From assembly GCA_014885115.2 (NCBI GenBank), contig WKLE02000147.1, forward strand, positions 1-64,000: 64,000 nt of DNA. Direction: 5' to 3'. Of the stretch, positions 34,101-43,934 are shown one piece after another (within the stretch, counting starts at the first letter, position 1; each line of letters opens with the position of its first letter). The position numbers were made by a program, and so were the translations under genes. This stretch comes from Asterionellopsis glacialis (lineage: Eukaryota; Bacillariophyta; Plagiogrammaphyceae; Rhaphoneidales; Asterionellopsidaceae). The notes under the pieces are model-generated. The model ran no database searches and was not told the DNA's origin. It saw only the letters and a program-made list of their open reading frames with translations.

Positions 34101-37100
34101 AAATGCATTGCACCTAAGTTGCCGACTCTTGGCAGAAGAGGTTTGCTTGACAGAAGAAGTAACGATTTCATCATTTTGGTGCTGTGAGTGCTCTGCATTG
34201 CTGGCTACTGAAACAGAGGTAGAACCTCTATTCTTCTTCTTGTTCATGTTATCCTTTGAAGAACTCATCATTTGACTTTGATTTTCATGTTTCTCTTCCT
34301 CGACAGGTGATTGATTATACAAAAGCAGTGACAAAGCCACATCATCGGGTTTACAACTCATTCCGCTCTTGTGCCACGTGTCAGCTAAGGATTCCTGATC
34401 ATCTAACGTTCCTGGCTGCAGAGGGTCCTTCGGCTGTTTTCTTAATGCTTGTGCTTGAATGACAGTCGTGTCGACTGATTTTGCAGCAAGTTCTACATAA
34501 TGACGCGATTGTAACACCCCGACGTCGCATCGAGTTACTACCTTCTGGACAAACTGCGTTGGCAACGGTGGGACTATTGAAGCTAGGCACGGGCACAACA
34601 TAGTTGACTCTTCTAACCTTGGACCACCGACCGTTTGATGCTGCTCTGGCAAGTACTTACTTGTCAAAGGACAAGACAACGATTCAATATAAACTAGAGA
34701 CTCAAAAAGTAATGAACCGAATTTTGAACCATGAGGTTCCCCTTCTGTTTGATCGGGTAGGAAGAGCACTTGCGAACCTGATATAAAGTCAGGAGGAAGC
34801 TTTTGTTTCATAATTTCAGATAGTTCCTTGTTGCGAAACTTTAGTATATTGGCACAAGGAAATGAAAACATGCCAGCACTGGAGCGCATCTTGTTAATTT
34901 CGAGAAAAATATCCGATGGTGGCATTTGCAAATATCCATAAGCATCCATTGGCCATACATGGTTTCGTTGGGAAGGCTCTTTGTTTTTTGACTTTGCTCT
35001 CTTTGATGTATGAGCACCATTTGTGGAAAGGAAGTATTCTTCACAAGTTGAAGCACAAATTAGACGAAAGAATTTACATGTAACTTTCCTCCCGCTCAAA
35101 CCTCTGGAAGAAAGTATAGAATTTGTCATCAATTCACAACGCCCGCTCCAATCCTCATCAATCGATATAAGCACTTCCGCAGAGGAAACACCGAGGCCAC
35201 CATTGGCTGCTCCAATGGTGACAGGAGACGCAATTATGAGATTTATTGTTCGAAATGTATTTCCTGCTTCCTCTGCTATTGAATTGAACCTGGATAAAGT
35301 TAGCTGACATTCTATCCACGCTAAAGTCCCCTCGATGTCATTTCGTATGGAAGAGCTTTGTTCAACACTACGAGCGTATCTAGCAGTTGAGTTTTCTGAG
35401 GTCTTTACCAACAACTCGTGAGAAATCCCAAGAGAGTTCAGTACCATGGAAGTGAGAAGTTGCGCTTCAGGCAATGAAGCCAAAATAACTACCTTTTTTG
35501 TACGACTTTCATTCTTTCTTCCCTTCCTCCTTGGTGTTGATTTGTTTCCTCTCGATGATCCTCCAATTATGTCAAGAATAACAGCGCATTCCTTAAAATT
35601 GTAGCCACAGTCATGATATAGAATTGATATTAACTCACGCATCTTTGCTGAAGAATTTAATATTTCAATCGCAAGATCAAGGTCAGGTTGTGATGCATTT
35701 TCGAACACACCCCTTCTGGGCTCTTTATGCCCGGGTCCTAGCTTGTGATTTTGGGATTCTCTCTGCTTGTTGACAAAAGTTCTTTCACGACGTAGTAAAC
35801 TTGACAAATTTGGATGTAACAGAAGCTTTCTGACTCTGAATAAAGCTTGTCCGGCAATCTTACAAGATTCCTTCATTGTCGAGTCACTTTGTTTTTCAGA
35901 GAATCCCCCAAGGGAAAGTGCTCCACGAACGTCAGCACAACATTTTATGTAGCATGATAATTGCTGATCAGACAGATCACAATGCTTGACATCCCATTCG
36001 ATAGAATTTTCTTTTCCCTTTCTCAAATTTCCTGCTTCACTTTTCAATGAACAGGAAAAATTGTTTAAAAGATCACGAAGCAGATTTTTCAGGTTTCCGA
36101 GTTTTTCAATTGCGGTTTGTGAACCCTCCTTTTCAGATTTTACACGTCGTTTTGCCCATGACAAGACACTCCTAGAAATAGTTTTTTTTGATGAATGGAA
36201 CAAGCTTGGTCCAAGTACAAAGGCAGTCTTGCAAGTCAAAAGATTCAGAAAGGATCTCTCATTGTCATCATTACTGTAGGGAACAAGTTGCTGGTCGCCT
36301 GAATTTTCCGCCCCATCTTCAATGATTAAACGCTTTGAATCGACAAATGAAAGTGATGAAAGCATCTTTTCCCACCATCGGTCAGACGCGAGCTCCTCAG
36401 GACCACAGGGAATTGTATTTTGTGCGCTTTGCTTCTGCGATGGGTAACGGCAGTCCAAAACAATCGTATGGAATCGAGATACATCTAGTATGCTGTCTGC
36501 TCCCGCGTTCTCATCATTCAATGTAGAATACTCGGCTATGATAACGTCACCTGGACCGTATTTTGTACCAGTTTCATTCCGTGACGATGGATTACTGATT
36601 CCGCACTGCAAACCAAAAAGGATTGGATGTAACCCTTCCAATCGATTCAGCTCGTGTTTCCAGCGTATCGCGTGTGAGGGATCACAAAGAATCAATTGCG
36701 GCCCCTCTGATTCATACTGTGTTAGAAGGCAACATGCGGATAAAGTTTTTCCAGAACCTATCGGGCCATCTAAAATCCCACCGGAAGGCAAACATTCACC
36801 CCAGATTTTCTCGAGAAAGTTTATTGTGTCATTCTGAAAATCTGAAAGTTCAAAGTCCTCACAATCACTGATATTTAAATCTAAAATCTCATCATTGACA
36901 GTGAACTTCTTTACTTTGTTGACTGTTTCTTCAATATGCTTCAGTACTTTAGAATATGATAGTTCCTCAGGGATTTTCCTAATCGGAGATGTTAGATCAG
37001 CTTTGCTTTTATCAACTTGATCGTCATTTTTTACTTTGTCAAGATCCGGCGTACTACCATTCATTTCGTCGTCATTTGATTTACTTAATTTGCTGCTGCC

Positions 37101-39086
37101 GCCTTCCAAGATTCTCCGAACATTCATGTGCCTTTTGACTGCTACCTTTTGTAGCGAGTCTGATTTTGAAATTGCCCCAGATTCTGTAGTTGCGTCCCAC
37201 AACTCAGCCATCATATTTGAAATGATTTTGGCTGCTGTACGAGACGCATCCAAATCGGTCTGTGATGGAGGAACATATGTTGGTTTGCGCTCTTTGCCGT
37301 TTTCCTTTTGTGCATTACCTGTCTTTTCAATTGATTTCGCCGCTTCGTCAATCACAACCATATCGTCTGCTTTCCGAACGTCGACATCAGTAGCCTGCCT
37401 TTTGTCACGCACTTTAGTGCTCCTCAACGATGCAACACTGAGCCCACTGGATTGTACCGATGATGACAATGTCCGTCCACAAGATAGTTTCCATTTCCGT
37501 TCTTCTATAAAGTCAGTCGCAAGCCATTTCATTTCTTGAAGAACGTAATCCCACTGAGTTTTGCGTCGCAGTGGGAGTTTTGTTGGCTGATTAGAACTAC
37601 TCTGTTGTGAAACTATAGAAGCAAACGAAGGCGATGTTTTGGATAGGTATGCAGCAGGCTGTTGTTGAAAGGTTCGTTTCCGTTCTGCATCCTCTAATTG
37701 TTTTTTACGCTCATAAAACATAACTGCGAGCTTTGATCGGATCAAATTTCTCTTTTCTCTCAATGCCATTGCTTCCGGGTACACCACTGCGGGTTGTGCT
37801 AATCTATTTGGAGGCAAAACACCACCGGTAGCTCCGAGATGCAATGGGTGTGCAGAAGCAATATATGAATCTGGCACCGACATTGAGCCTCGATTCGCAT
37901 TCGTAGGGAGTGCTTTTTGCTTATTTTGGCTGGACATTCTTTTTATTTTTTGACCTGTTCCACTTCTTCCTCCTCCGCCCGATGGAATAGAAGCAGCTGT
38001 CATCGCTGCTGACGCAGAATTCTTAGTAAGCGACGATTGTTGTTTAGAAGACAATGCAGATTTCGTGTTTTGCTTTAAGGGAGGAACTAATGCAAGTGGT
38101 GCTTCAGCAGACAGTACTGGACGTGGCAACGTCATGCTTGGAACAGCTTGCGGTGGTGGTGCTGAACCAGACGCTTTGGGCGTCGTTTGAGTGTGCAACG
38201 GGACTGTTTGAGTCTCTTGAGTTCCAGATGCAGACGATCCAGCAGTGTGCGGTGCTAATGTAGAAAGTGCGGCAGACATTCGCTTTCCTACACTTGATCC
38301 CCGCCGAAGCGACACGGGCGGACGTCTTTCTGCATCCCCAGTATCTGAACGTTGTTTCTTCGCTGCGTTTATTGCTTTTCGAGACAACTCTCTAAATGCT
38401 TTAACTTCTTCATCGTCAGGTCTCGCAACAAAAAGCATAGGCTTTTTTTCTATTTTCATAGCCTCCCCATTCTTTTTCCCTTCATAAGACTCAAATTTGT
38501 CAAGTCGTTTTTCTGCTGCCTTTCGACATCGCCTCATTCGGTCCAGTAAAATTTGCCGATGTTGTAACATTGCTTTAACTCGTGCATACCGACTTTCGTC
38601 AATATTTTTATTTCCCTTTTGCCCCTTTGTGTCTCCAGTGTTTGGCTGTTGCGTTAATGATGATGCTTCTGTATTCCCCCTTTGCGAAGCGTTACCTGTC
38701 TCTGTTGGTGTTTGTTGCTTGCTTGCAGGGGTATTTTGTGAAGACATTGTTTTTGATATCTCCTCGCTGTGATCATTACCCCCTTCTGATGGTCTGGATA
38801 CTTCTTTTGTCGATTCTTTCGTTGATCCTTTGTTTTCCATTGTAATGTTAGTGTTTGAAGAACCTATTGCCGACGGAGCCGCCGTAGCTGCACCATCATC
38901 TTGAGAAGTGGTGCTTGGATTTCGAACAGCCTCCGAGCCGATATCCTGATCAGACTGCGAAATATTTAGCTTTTTCTGGGCCGGAGCCCCTCGTGAACGT
39001 CTGGATGACGTACCGACAGCAGAAGTTGTTGCAGCGTCTTTTGACTCCGATTCAACTCTGTCTCGTTTTCGCGAAGATGACGGCAT
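31170..39086 (-). CDS. EP400/EAF1-like chromatin protein with degenerate SNF2 ATPase
   Basis: A single open frame of 2638 residues with no intron. An HSA domain lies near residues 508-540 (TQWDYVLQEMKWLATDF), the site that binds actin and Arps in SWR1, INO80 and NuA4 subunits. A SNF2-type helicase core follows at about 755-1350. Motif I is intact (GPIGSGKT, Lys780) and motif V GGLG is kept near 1298. Motif II reads LDCRYP at 877-882 instead of DEx(H/Q), the region of motif III reads VLGPSLF, and motif VI (normally xRxHRIGQ) reads SSRGLSGR near 1325. A SANT/Myb domain lies at about 2185-2250 (SVLEDSKLQDCAVRFGLNWH, then RSARQCRERW). The C-terminus is Pro/Gln-rich. This HSA-SNF2-SANT order is that of animal EP400; fungal and plant Eaf1 keep only HSA and SANT. 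A scaffold of a NuA4/TIP60-type acetyltransferase complex is inferred. ATP hydrolysis is unlikely. Confidence 0.82.
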   Translation of the reverse strand: MPSSSRKRDRVESESKDAATTSAVGTSSRRSRGAPAQKKLNISQSDQDIGSEAVRNPSTTSQDDGAATAAPSAIGSSNTNITMENKGSTKESTKEVSRPSEGGNDHSEEISKTMSSQNTPASKQQTPTETGNASQRGNTEASSLTQQPNTGDTKGQKGNKNIDESRYARVKAMLQHRQILLDRMRRCRKAAEKRLDKFESYEGKKNGEAMKIEKKPMLFVARPDDEEVKAFRELSRKAINAAKKQRSDTGDAERRPPVSLRRGSSVGKRMSAALSTLAPHTAGSSASGTQETQTVPLHTQTTPKASGSAPPPQAVPSMTLPRPVLSAEAPLALVPPLKQNTKSALSSKQQSSLTKNSASAAMTAASIPSGGGGRSGTGQKIKRMSSQNKQKALPTNANRGSMSVPDSYIASAHPLHLGATGGVLPPNRLAQPAVVYPEAMALREKRNLIRSKLAVMFYERKKQLEDAERKRTFQQQPAAYLSKTSPSFASIVSQQSSSNQPTKLPLRRKTQWDYVLQEMKWLATDFIEERKWKLSCGRTLSSSVQSSGLSVASLRSTKVRDKRQATDVDVRKADDMVVIDEAAKSIEKTGNAQKENGKERKPTYVPPSQTDLDASRTAAKIISNMMAELWDATTESGAISKSDSLQKVAVKRHMNVRRILEGGSSKLSKSNDDEMNGSTPDLDKVKNDDQVDKSKADLTSPIRKIPEELSYSKVLKHIEETVNKVKKFTVNDEILDLNISDCEDFELSDFQNDTINFLEKIWGECLPSGGILDGPIGSGKTLSACCLLTQYESEGPQLILCDPSHAIRWKHELNRLEGLHPILFGLQCGISNPSSRNETGTKYGPGDVIIAEYSTLNDENAGADSILDVSRFHTIVLDCRYPSQKQSAQNTIPCGPEELASDRWWEKMLSSLSFVDSKRLIIEDGAENSGDQQLVPYSNDDNERSFLNLLTCKTAFVLGPSLFHSSKKTISRSVLSWAKRRVKSEKEGSQTAIEKLGNLKNLLRDLLNNFSCSLKSEAGNLRKGKENSIEWDVKHCDLSDQQLSCYIKCCADVRGALSLGGFSEKQSDSTMKESCKIAGQALFRVRKLLLHPNLSSLLRRERTFVNKQRESQNHKLGPGHKEPRRGVFENASQPDLDLAIEILNSSAKMRELISILYHDCGYNFKECAVILDIIGGSSRGNKSTPRRKGRKNESRTKKVVILASLPEAQLLTSMVLNSLGISHELLVKTSENSTARYARSVEQSSSIRNDIEGTLAWIECQLTLSRFNSIAEEAGNTFRTINLIIASPVTIGAANGGLGVSSAEVLISIDEDWSGRCELMTNSILSSRGLSGRKVTCKFFRLICASTCEEYFLSTNGAHTSKRAKSKNKEPSQRNHVWPMDAYGYLQMPPSDIFLEINKMRSSAGMFSFPCANILKFRNKELSEIMKQKLPPDFISGSQVLFLPDQTEGEPHGSKFGSLLFESLVYIESLSCPLTSKYLPEQHQTVGGPRLEESTMLCPCLASIVPPLPTQFVQKVVTRCDVGVLQSRHYVELAAKSVDTTVIQAQALRKQPKDPLQPGTLDDQESLADTWHKSGMSCKPDDVALSLLLYNQSPVEEEKHENQSQMMSSSKDNMNKKKNRGSTSVSVASNAEHSQHQNDEIVTSSVKQTSSAKSRQLRCNAFSTSYSTARGVRAGVIRDGNQGSEPVVYFPPLFPNMLFTVDRAQTDIDNLTAWRNQGVIPQVHKLEEEKKRKEPATVTVTLPASGKRPRINPAPTKAISQPSAATVVPPVLPSQLPGQNMVPKAAPGAPDMMKLMPTAKSVPNMVSEDEASWADATTLLDLDEDFGLVGVGALSNISDAAKSAANVTVNATSYLHWNDQFEPSAAADCFVANSLACDSEEADFATRPSISDVSLDSMILLVKRSRGSATLSGAHYYPGNPSLNMVSATSSSLWATPALPTPHPPINSVPAFTPAPAASAHNDLKMNGSTGGKKTKKKSSGALAVAPSAFSRLQQGISATGQQTNQLASPKFLQSTAVLDVYRNKLLLLLRQGGPSTSLYDFLPFRLALSRMHTRMIDRVGKTFIKTSATSGTGPGVPLLLKESAGDIRAVPMSAPCSLEWSAIVKKLPGKVAKIGEEAKLLSNAQRSALRRSLVSPCRVDFGPFEAGYMSLTQGMTGISPPRSRVGVTLPMGVKIPQQKNEEKQAPWSVLEDSKLQDCAVRFGLNWHLASRAVTGVQDVGMYQNPKDSNSFISHHRSARQCRERWQVLAKANPSLANDVRNSERGLREHAVWKPKQIAIYFGIKHFDTSKDVTDVSKDAAQMDLDAVKEAPTPLVAETKSEEATPMEVQPKPEEATAMEVEPKQGGSPPVDVSVSAKEEEKSTVAAASLVAKTPEPKLVSASPKKETPSVLLPPAILSVSNESPSPGTSISTLETEKVSNVGKHHKKKSFGFFKQAALKKQTIPITIPGYSGSGKPSLVPSHASHDQSVKDAISSTSNARADYWPLQLLDLADRKRGVTKSHGTPTTASSTNTRQPQPQVSALASRPPPAQPAPVQKKPPPQQQQQRPVPQYQPQMQQAPSAPQHMPPSMSSPARSPHRQQPAIAPSTQQAFVPHSSAVAAQPQPAAQSATMNPSAIVDAHAASLAASMGRTQQPQK

Positions 39087-40294
39087 TGTTCACAATGACA
39101 AGTAAATGAATGGGGTGCTTTATTCATGCATCACGTTTAAAATCGATCGTTAAATTGGCCTTCATCAACGTCGTCGGTTCCTTGCGCTCGCTGCTCCGAT
39201 GCCTTGCTGCTGCAGTTACGACCCCTTCGATCACAGTTCAGACTCTCAATTCCACATATACACGCACGTATGTATCAATGATAAACCATCCCAGCACACG
39301 GGAGTTTTGCCATATCTAGAATAATGAGGCTGAAGTAAAATTGAACGGTATTCTATTTAGGAAATATGAAGTTGTCGAATCAACGATGATGACAATAACA
39401 CATAATGTAATATTGGAAGAAGTTTCATTTATTTATGATTAATCAACAGATGAAGGAGTGGCATGCTCGAGGAACAGCATTAAATAATTCCACAAGATAT
39501 TGTATGCCCCCCGATATGGGAGAATGATTTACAATACGTTGGTAAATACTGAAGAAATCACTTATTGGGCGTGATGCTTCATGTCATAATTCTTTCCGAG
39601 CCCGTTCATCTGCGTTCATGCATCATGCAAAAAGTTTGTCTTCAACCAATTCAATTCCAGCTGGAAGTGTTTCAATAGGTTTCAACTCAATCAACAGCCG
39701 TTGCGCAAGCACTATCCATAGATCAATCCGTCTAGTCTACAGTACCTCCAAGTGGTTAGGCAGATTATGTTCAGTAGTGATACCAATGCAAAAAATAAAA
39801 GAAAGATACACAGTACTGGTTACTTTATGCCGTAGTACCGTGTATTTTGAGGACAGTCGATCTGCGAAGATCCTCTAATGCGTGTTTCTATGGAGGACTA
39901 TGTTTTATCAATAGAAGGCAGTACCAAAGGACTACCGTAGTCTATCTGGTTGTTGTTGTTGTTGTTGTTGACTCGGTCTCCAGGGCGCCTTATGGTACGC
40001 ACTAACACAGTTACAGATGGTTTCGCGTACATGGAAATGAAGGCGAAATTCGTTGGCTCTGCATTAAGCACCTCACAAAGATCACACAATTGAATATAGC
40101 TGTAAATTAGATAGTTGAAAAGACAATTAAAATTTTCAAAAGATAGCACGTTTTAAGATTAAGTTTCAGTTACGGAGTGCGGACGTATATTCCCTCAAAT
40201 ACAAATCCAACCACAAAAATTAACTTTTCTCAAAAATCGTTTTATCCACAAACAACATAAAATTACATGTTTTTTTGCCGTTCTATAAATTCGC
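39087..40294. other. Intergenic region between two minus-strand genes
   Basis: About 1.2 kb upstream of the EP400-like gene and downstream of the elongation factor 2 gene. A (TTG)n microsatellite lies at about 39949-39970. No gene, RNA or mobile element was recognised. Confidence 0.4.
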
Positions 40295-43200
40295 TTAGAG
40301 CTTGTCAAGGTATTTCTTCTGTTCAGGAACACCCTCAGCTAGACCCTTACGCTTGCGAACAGCCAAGATAGTAGATTCGCACTTGTTACCAGCTGTGAAT
40401 GGGTCTCCGGTCATGGGCTCCCAGTGATCGAAGGAACATTGGGGGAAGGCCTTTCCTCCAGTGTTGGAACGAAGATCGGCAGTGAAACCGAAAGATTCCA
40501 TAACGGGAAGGTAGGCAAGAAGAGTCATTTGAGGAGTTCCTGGACGTTGTTCCTCGGAGAAGACGTGACCACGACGTTGGGTGAGAACACCGTAAACGTT
40601 ACCCATGGCATCCTGTGGCACGGAAATATTACAGAGGTAAACGGGCTCCAAAAGTCCAGGTTTGGCCATCATCATTGAGGAGAAGCACACACGACGGGCG
40701 GTAGGCATGATTTGTCCCATACCACGATGGATGGCATCAGCGTGAAGAACGACATCCATAAGGTTGAATCGGCAACCACGCATTTGTTCCTCGCAGAGAG
40801 GACCGTTTTGGGCGGCCCAGGCGAATCCACCAACAACAGACTCCTTAATTTCAAGAAGGTAGTTAACTCCCTTTGTGGTATCAACGAAAAGGTTAGGTCC
40901 GGTTCCCTCAGGTCCGAAAGCCCAGATCTTACGGGCTTCAGCGACATCCCAACCGAAGTCATCAGCGAGCTTACGTCCTTGGATCTTGGCATCGGCTCCA
41001 GCCTTGATGTCACCATCATCGATAGCGTTACAGAGCTCAGGAGTGAGACCTTCGGCTTCAACGAAGAGACGGTTGTGCTTGTTGGCAGACTTGGCAAGAC
41101 AGGTCTCGGAAGACTTTTCGGAACAAGTTTCACGGAAAGAAACGACAGGATCGGAAACCTTAACCTCAGTTCCCATGAAATCTTGTTGAAGATCCTGGAG
41201 ACAAATCTCAAGATGGAGTTCTCCAGAAGCAGCAATAATGTGTTCACCGGATTCTTCGGTGTAACACAAAACCATAGGATCGGACTTAGCAAGACGCTTC
41301 ATACCCTCAACAAGCTTGGGAAGATCAGCAGAGTTCTTAGGTTCGACGGCACAACGCACAACGGGAGACACAGAGAACTTCATGGTCTTAATGGTGTGAG
41401 CATCATCCTCGGTACAGATAGTACCAGACTTGAGGAGGTATTGATCAACACCGACAAGAGCACAAGTGTTACCGGCGGGGACATCAGCGACCTGCTCAGT
41501 GTAACGACCCATCATAATAACGGTACGTTGAATATTCTTAACCCAAAGTTCGGTCTTCTTACCGGCAACGTAGTTGGGACCCATGATGCGAACCTTTTGG
41601 CCAGTGGCGATCTTTCCGGAGAAAACACGACCGAAAGCATAGAAACGTCCCTTATCGGAGGTGGGAACCATCTTAGAGATGTACATACAAAGAGGAGATC
41701 CATCACTGGTATCACAGGTACGGATGGCCGTTGCGGTCTTGTCGTCAAGAGGGCCATCGTAAAGGGTATCAACACGGTAAGCTTGAGCCTTAACAGGAGA
41801 AGGCAAGTGAAGCACAATCATCTCCAAGACAGTGTCTCCAGCAGGAAGCCACTTTTGCATAACACGCTTAAGAAGAGCCTTGCCCTTGAGTTCCTTCTCC
41901 TCGGACTTGAGCTCAACACCGACGGCCTTAAGCATTTTGTTAACCTTTCCGGTCTTCTCGGCCATGATAGCTTCGAAAAGAGTGGTGATGGGGGTAGCAA
42001 TGAACTGACAGAAAGCACGTTCAAGAGTTCCTCCCTTATCACTAGAGGTCCAGACCTTACGTTTGGCATCATAAAACCAGTCACCCCAAAGCTTGTTCAT
42101 CATCTTGTCCTCAGGGACGCCGAATTTAGCACCGTAAGTCTTGGCGAAACGCTTGAGGGTGAAGGCCCATTGGTGGAGACCAGATCCGAAGGCAACGGTT
42201 CCCTTGGTGGGGTGCACTTGGACATCACCGAGGGCTTCATCGTTGTACATGGCAACAATCACGTTAACGGACTCGATAGAACGGCAGAAAGCCTGGTAGA
42301 GCTCTTCAGCAGGAAGCTGAAGTTCGAGAAGAGCACGGTCAACCTTGTTAACCATAAGAACGGGGCGGACACGTTCGGAAATGGCTTGACGAAGCACAGT
42401 CTCGGTTTGGACACACACACCATCAATGGTATCAACAACAACAAGGGCACCATCAGTGACACGAAGAGCGGCAGTGACCTCAGAGGAGAAATCAACGTGA
42501 CCGGGTGAATCGATAAGGTTGATAAGGTAAGAGTTCTCAGTAATTTGAACGTTAGCGGAGGCTTCTTGCTGTTCGGCAAGAGCAGCATCCTGCGCGGCTT
42601 GTTCCTCCGCGGAAAGACCAGCAACTTCACCAGCCTTAACATCGTACTCGAAAAACATAGAAATACCGGTAGACTTAATGGTAATACCACGCTCGGCTTC
42701 ATCCTTACGGGTATCAGTGTAACGGGCACCACCGGCGGCCTTTGCGGAAATAATTCCAGCCTTTTGGACGAGGGAATCCGTAAGGGTAGTTTTTCCGTGG
42801 TCAACGTGGGCAATCACAGACATCGAACGGATGTTGTGCTTGAGGTCCATGATGGCCCTCATCTGATCGACGGTAAAGTTAACCTGTTTTCATGTCATCA
42901 TCCAATGAGAAAGAACAAAATTAGATGAGAATTCTTTTCTAATATTTCAGAACAAATACAAACTCTTCAATTTTTCCGAATGCTCTTAAAATCTGCTCAT
43001 TCTCTCATGATTCATGGGTTCCTAGAAAGATGCCTCACATCGTAGACATGGTTTCACGGCAACACGACTTGCGCTTGGCTTCAACGTGGCTTGACATGAA
43101 GAACCGGAGATGGCACAGTCAGTCAAGTCAGATTTTTCCGCCTCGTGGAACCAGTACTGGTTCCTGCGTGAACCACCGTCAAGCCCACCAGAACCGCTAG

Positions 43201-43402
43201 ATTCTCTGAAAATCTAGTACGGGTCTACGCGTGAAATGTACAGGCTACACTCGAATACCCTGTGCCCATGATGGACGTGGTCGATCGGCGAACGATGAAA
43301 GCTCTTGCTGGTCCGAGAAACCGATCAATAAAAAGCATTTCCAATACAACCAACGCACTGATAACACATCAATGCAAGAAAACGGGCTGTTCATCGTACC
43401 AT
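40295..43402 (-). CDS. EEF2: Translation elongation factor 2
   Basis: eEF2 is the GTPase that drives ribosome translocation in the cytosol. The main exon is 42883-40295. Reading back from the first in-frame Met (42862) gives VNFTVDQ, the conserved eEF2 N-terminus, directly after an AG acceptor, with an in-frame stop upstream. A separate first exon carrying the ATG is therefore required. The best candidate is ATG at 43402-43400 followed by GTACG, giving a 516-nt intron (42884-43399) and an 863-residue product; that exon is inferred. Evidence: the G1 motif AHVDHGKT (residues 26-33), the switch region [18 protein letters not shown] containing the Thr phosphorylated by eEF2 kinase in animals, NKVDR, and the diphthamide loop [15 protein letters not shown] with its target His. 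The loop has Met where most eEF2 have Gly. Codon use is biased toward C-ending codons, which fits high expression. Confidence 0.95.
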
Positions 43403-43934
43403 TTTGACTAGTTTTTTTTCCCGAGTTGTCGGTGTAACGCGGGGCAGCAGAAAAGTGGTCCTTCTGCATTGCCTGGCGATCGGGGGGAACAAGAGCACGA
43501 GTACGATTTGATCTCTGTACGGGCGAGTAGGACTATGAAAAACGTAAGATTCGTTGTAGTGCTCATGACCCATTACATAGTTTCCAGTTACTCATAATGA
43601 GGATAAAGAACAGACGCCATACAAAGCGGTGGTTGTCGAGCCATGATCTTGAATCTTGAAATAACATTTATTATTGGACTCATTCGACCAAAGCCAGTGT
43701 TTCCGCTCAACATGATGGAAAACCGCTATTCCTAAACTCTTTCGAAATTACCTACCGGTAGTAACGCGTTCTTGAGCGAAGCAGCGCGCATCATAATGAA
43801 TGATTACTCAACAATACTATGCTACACACTATTATAATCTATTCTTTAATAGTTACGATTATCATGTTCGTTGCAAGTCCCTTTTGCCAGAGAAAAGTGG
43901 CAGAAATTCATTGTAGGAAGTAGCATTAATGTTG
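43403..43934. other. Intergenic region
   Basis: The promoter side of the elongation factor 2 gene and the 3' side of the carrier gene. No further gene is recognised. A CTACCGGTAG palindrome lies near 43752. Confidence 0.4.

Noticed and set aside
40424..41292. Further short frames on both strands inside elongation factor 2
   Set aside because: Shadows of the real gene; compositionally explained by it.
40712..42508. A 598-codon open frame on the plus strand opposite elongation factor 2
   Set aside because: Its codons mirror the highly biased EF-2 coding strand. The translation is Leu/Ser/Asn-rich with no motif, a known effect of biased codon use, while EF-2 itself is unambiguous.
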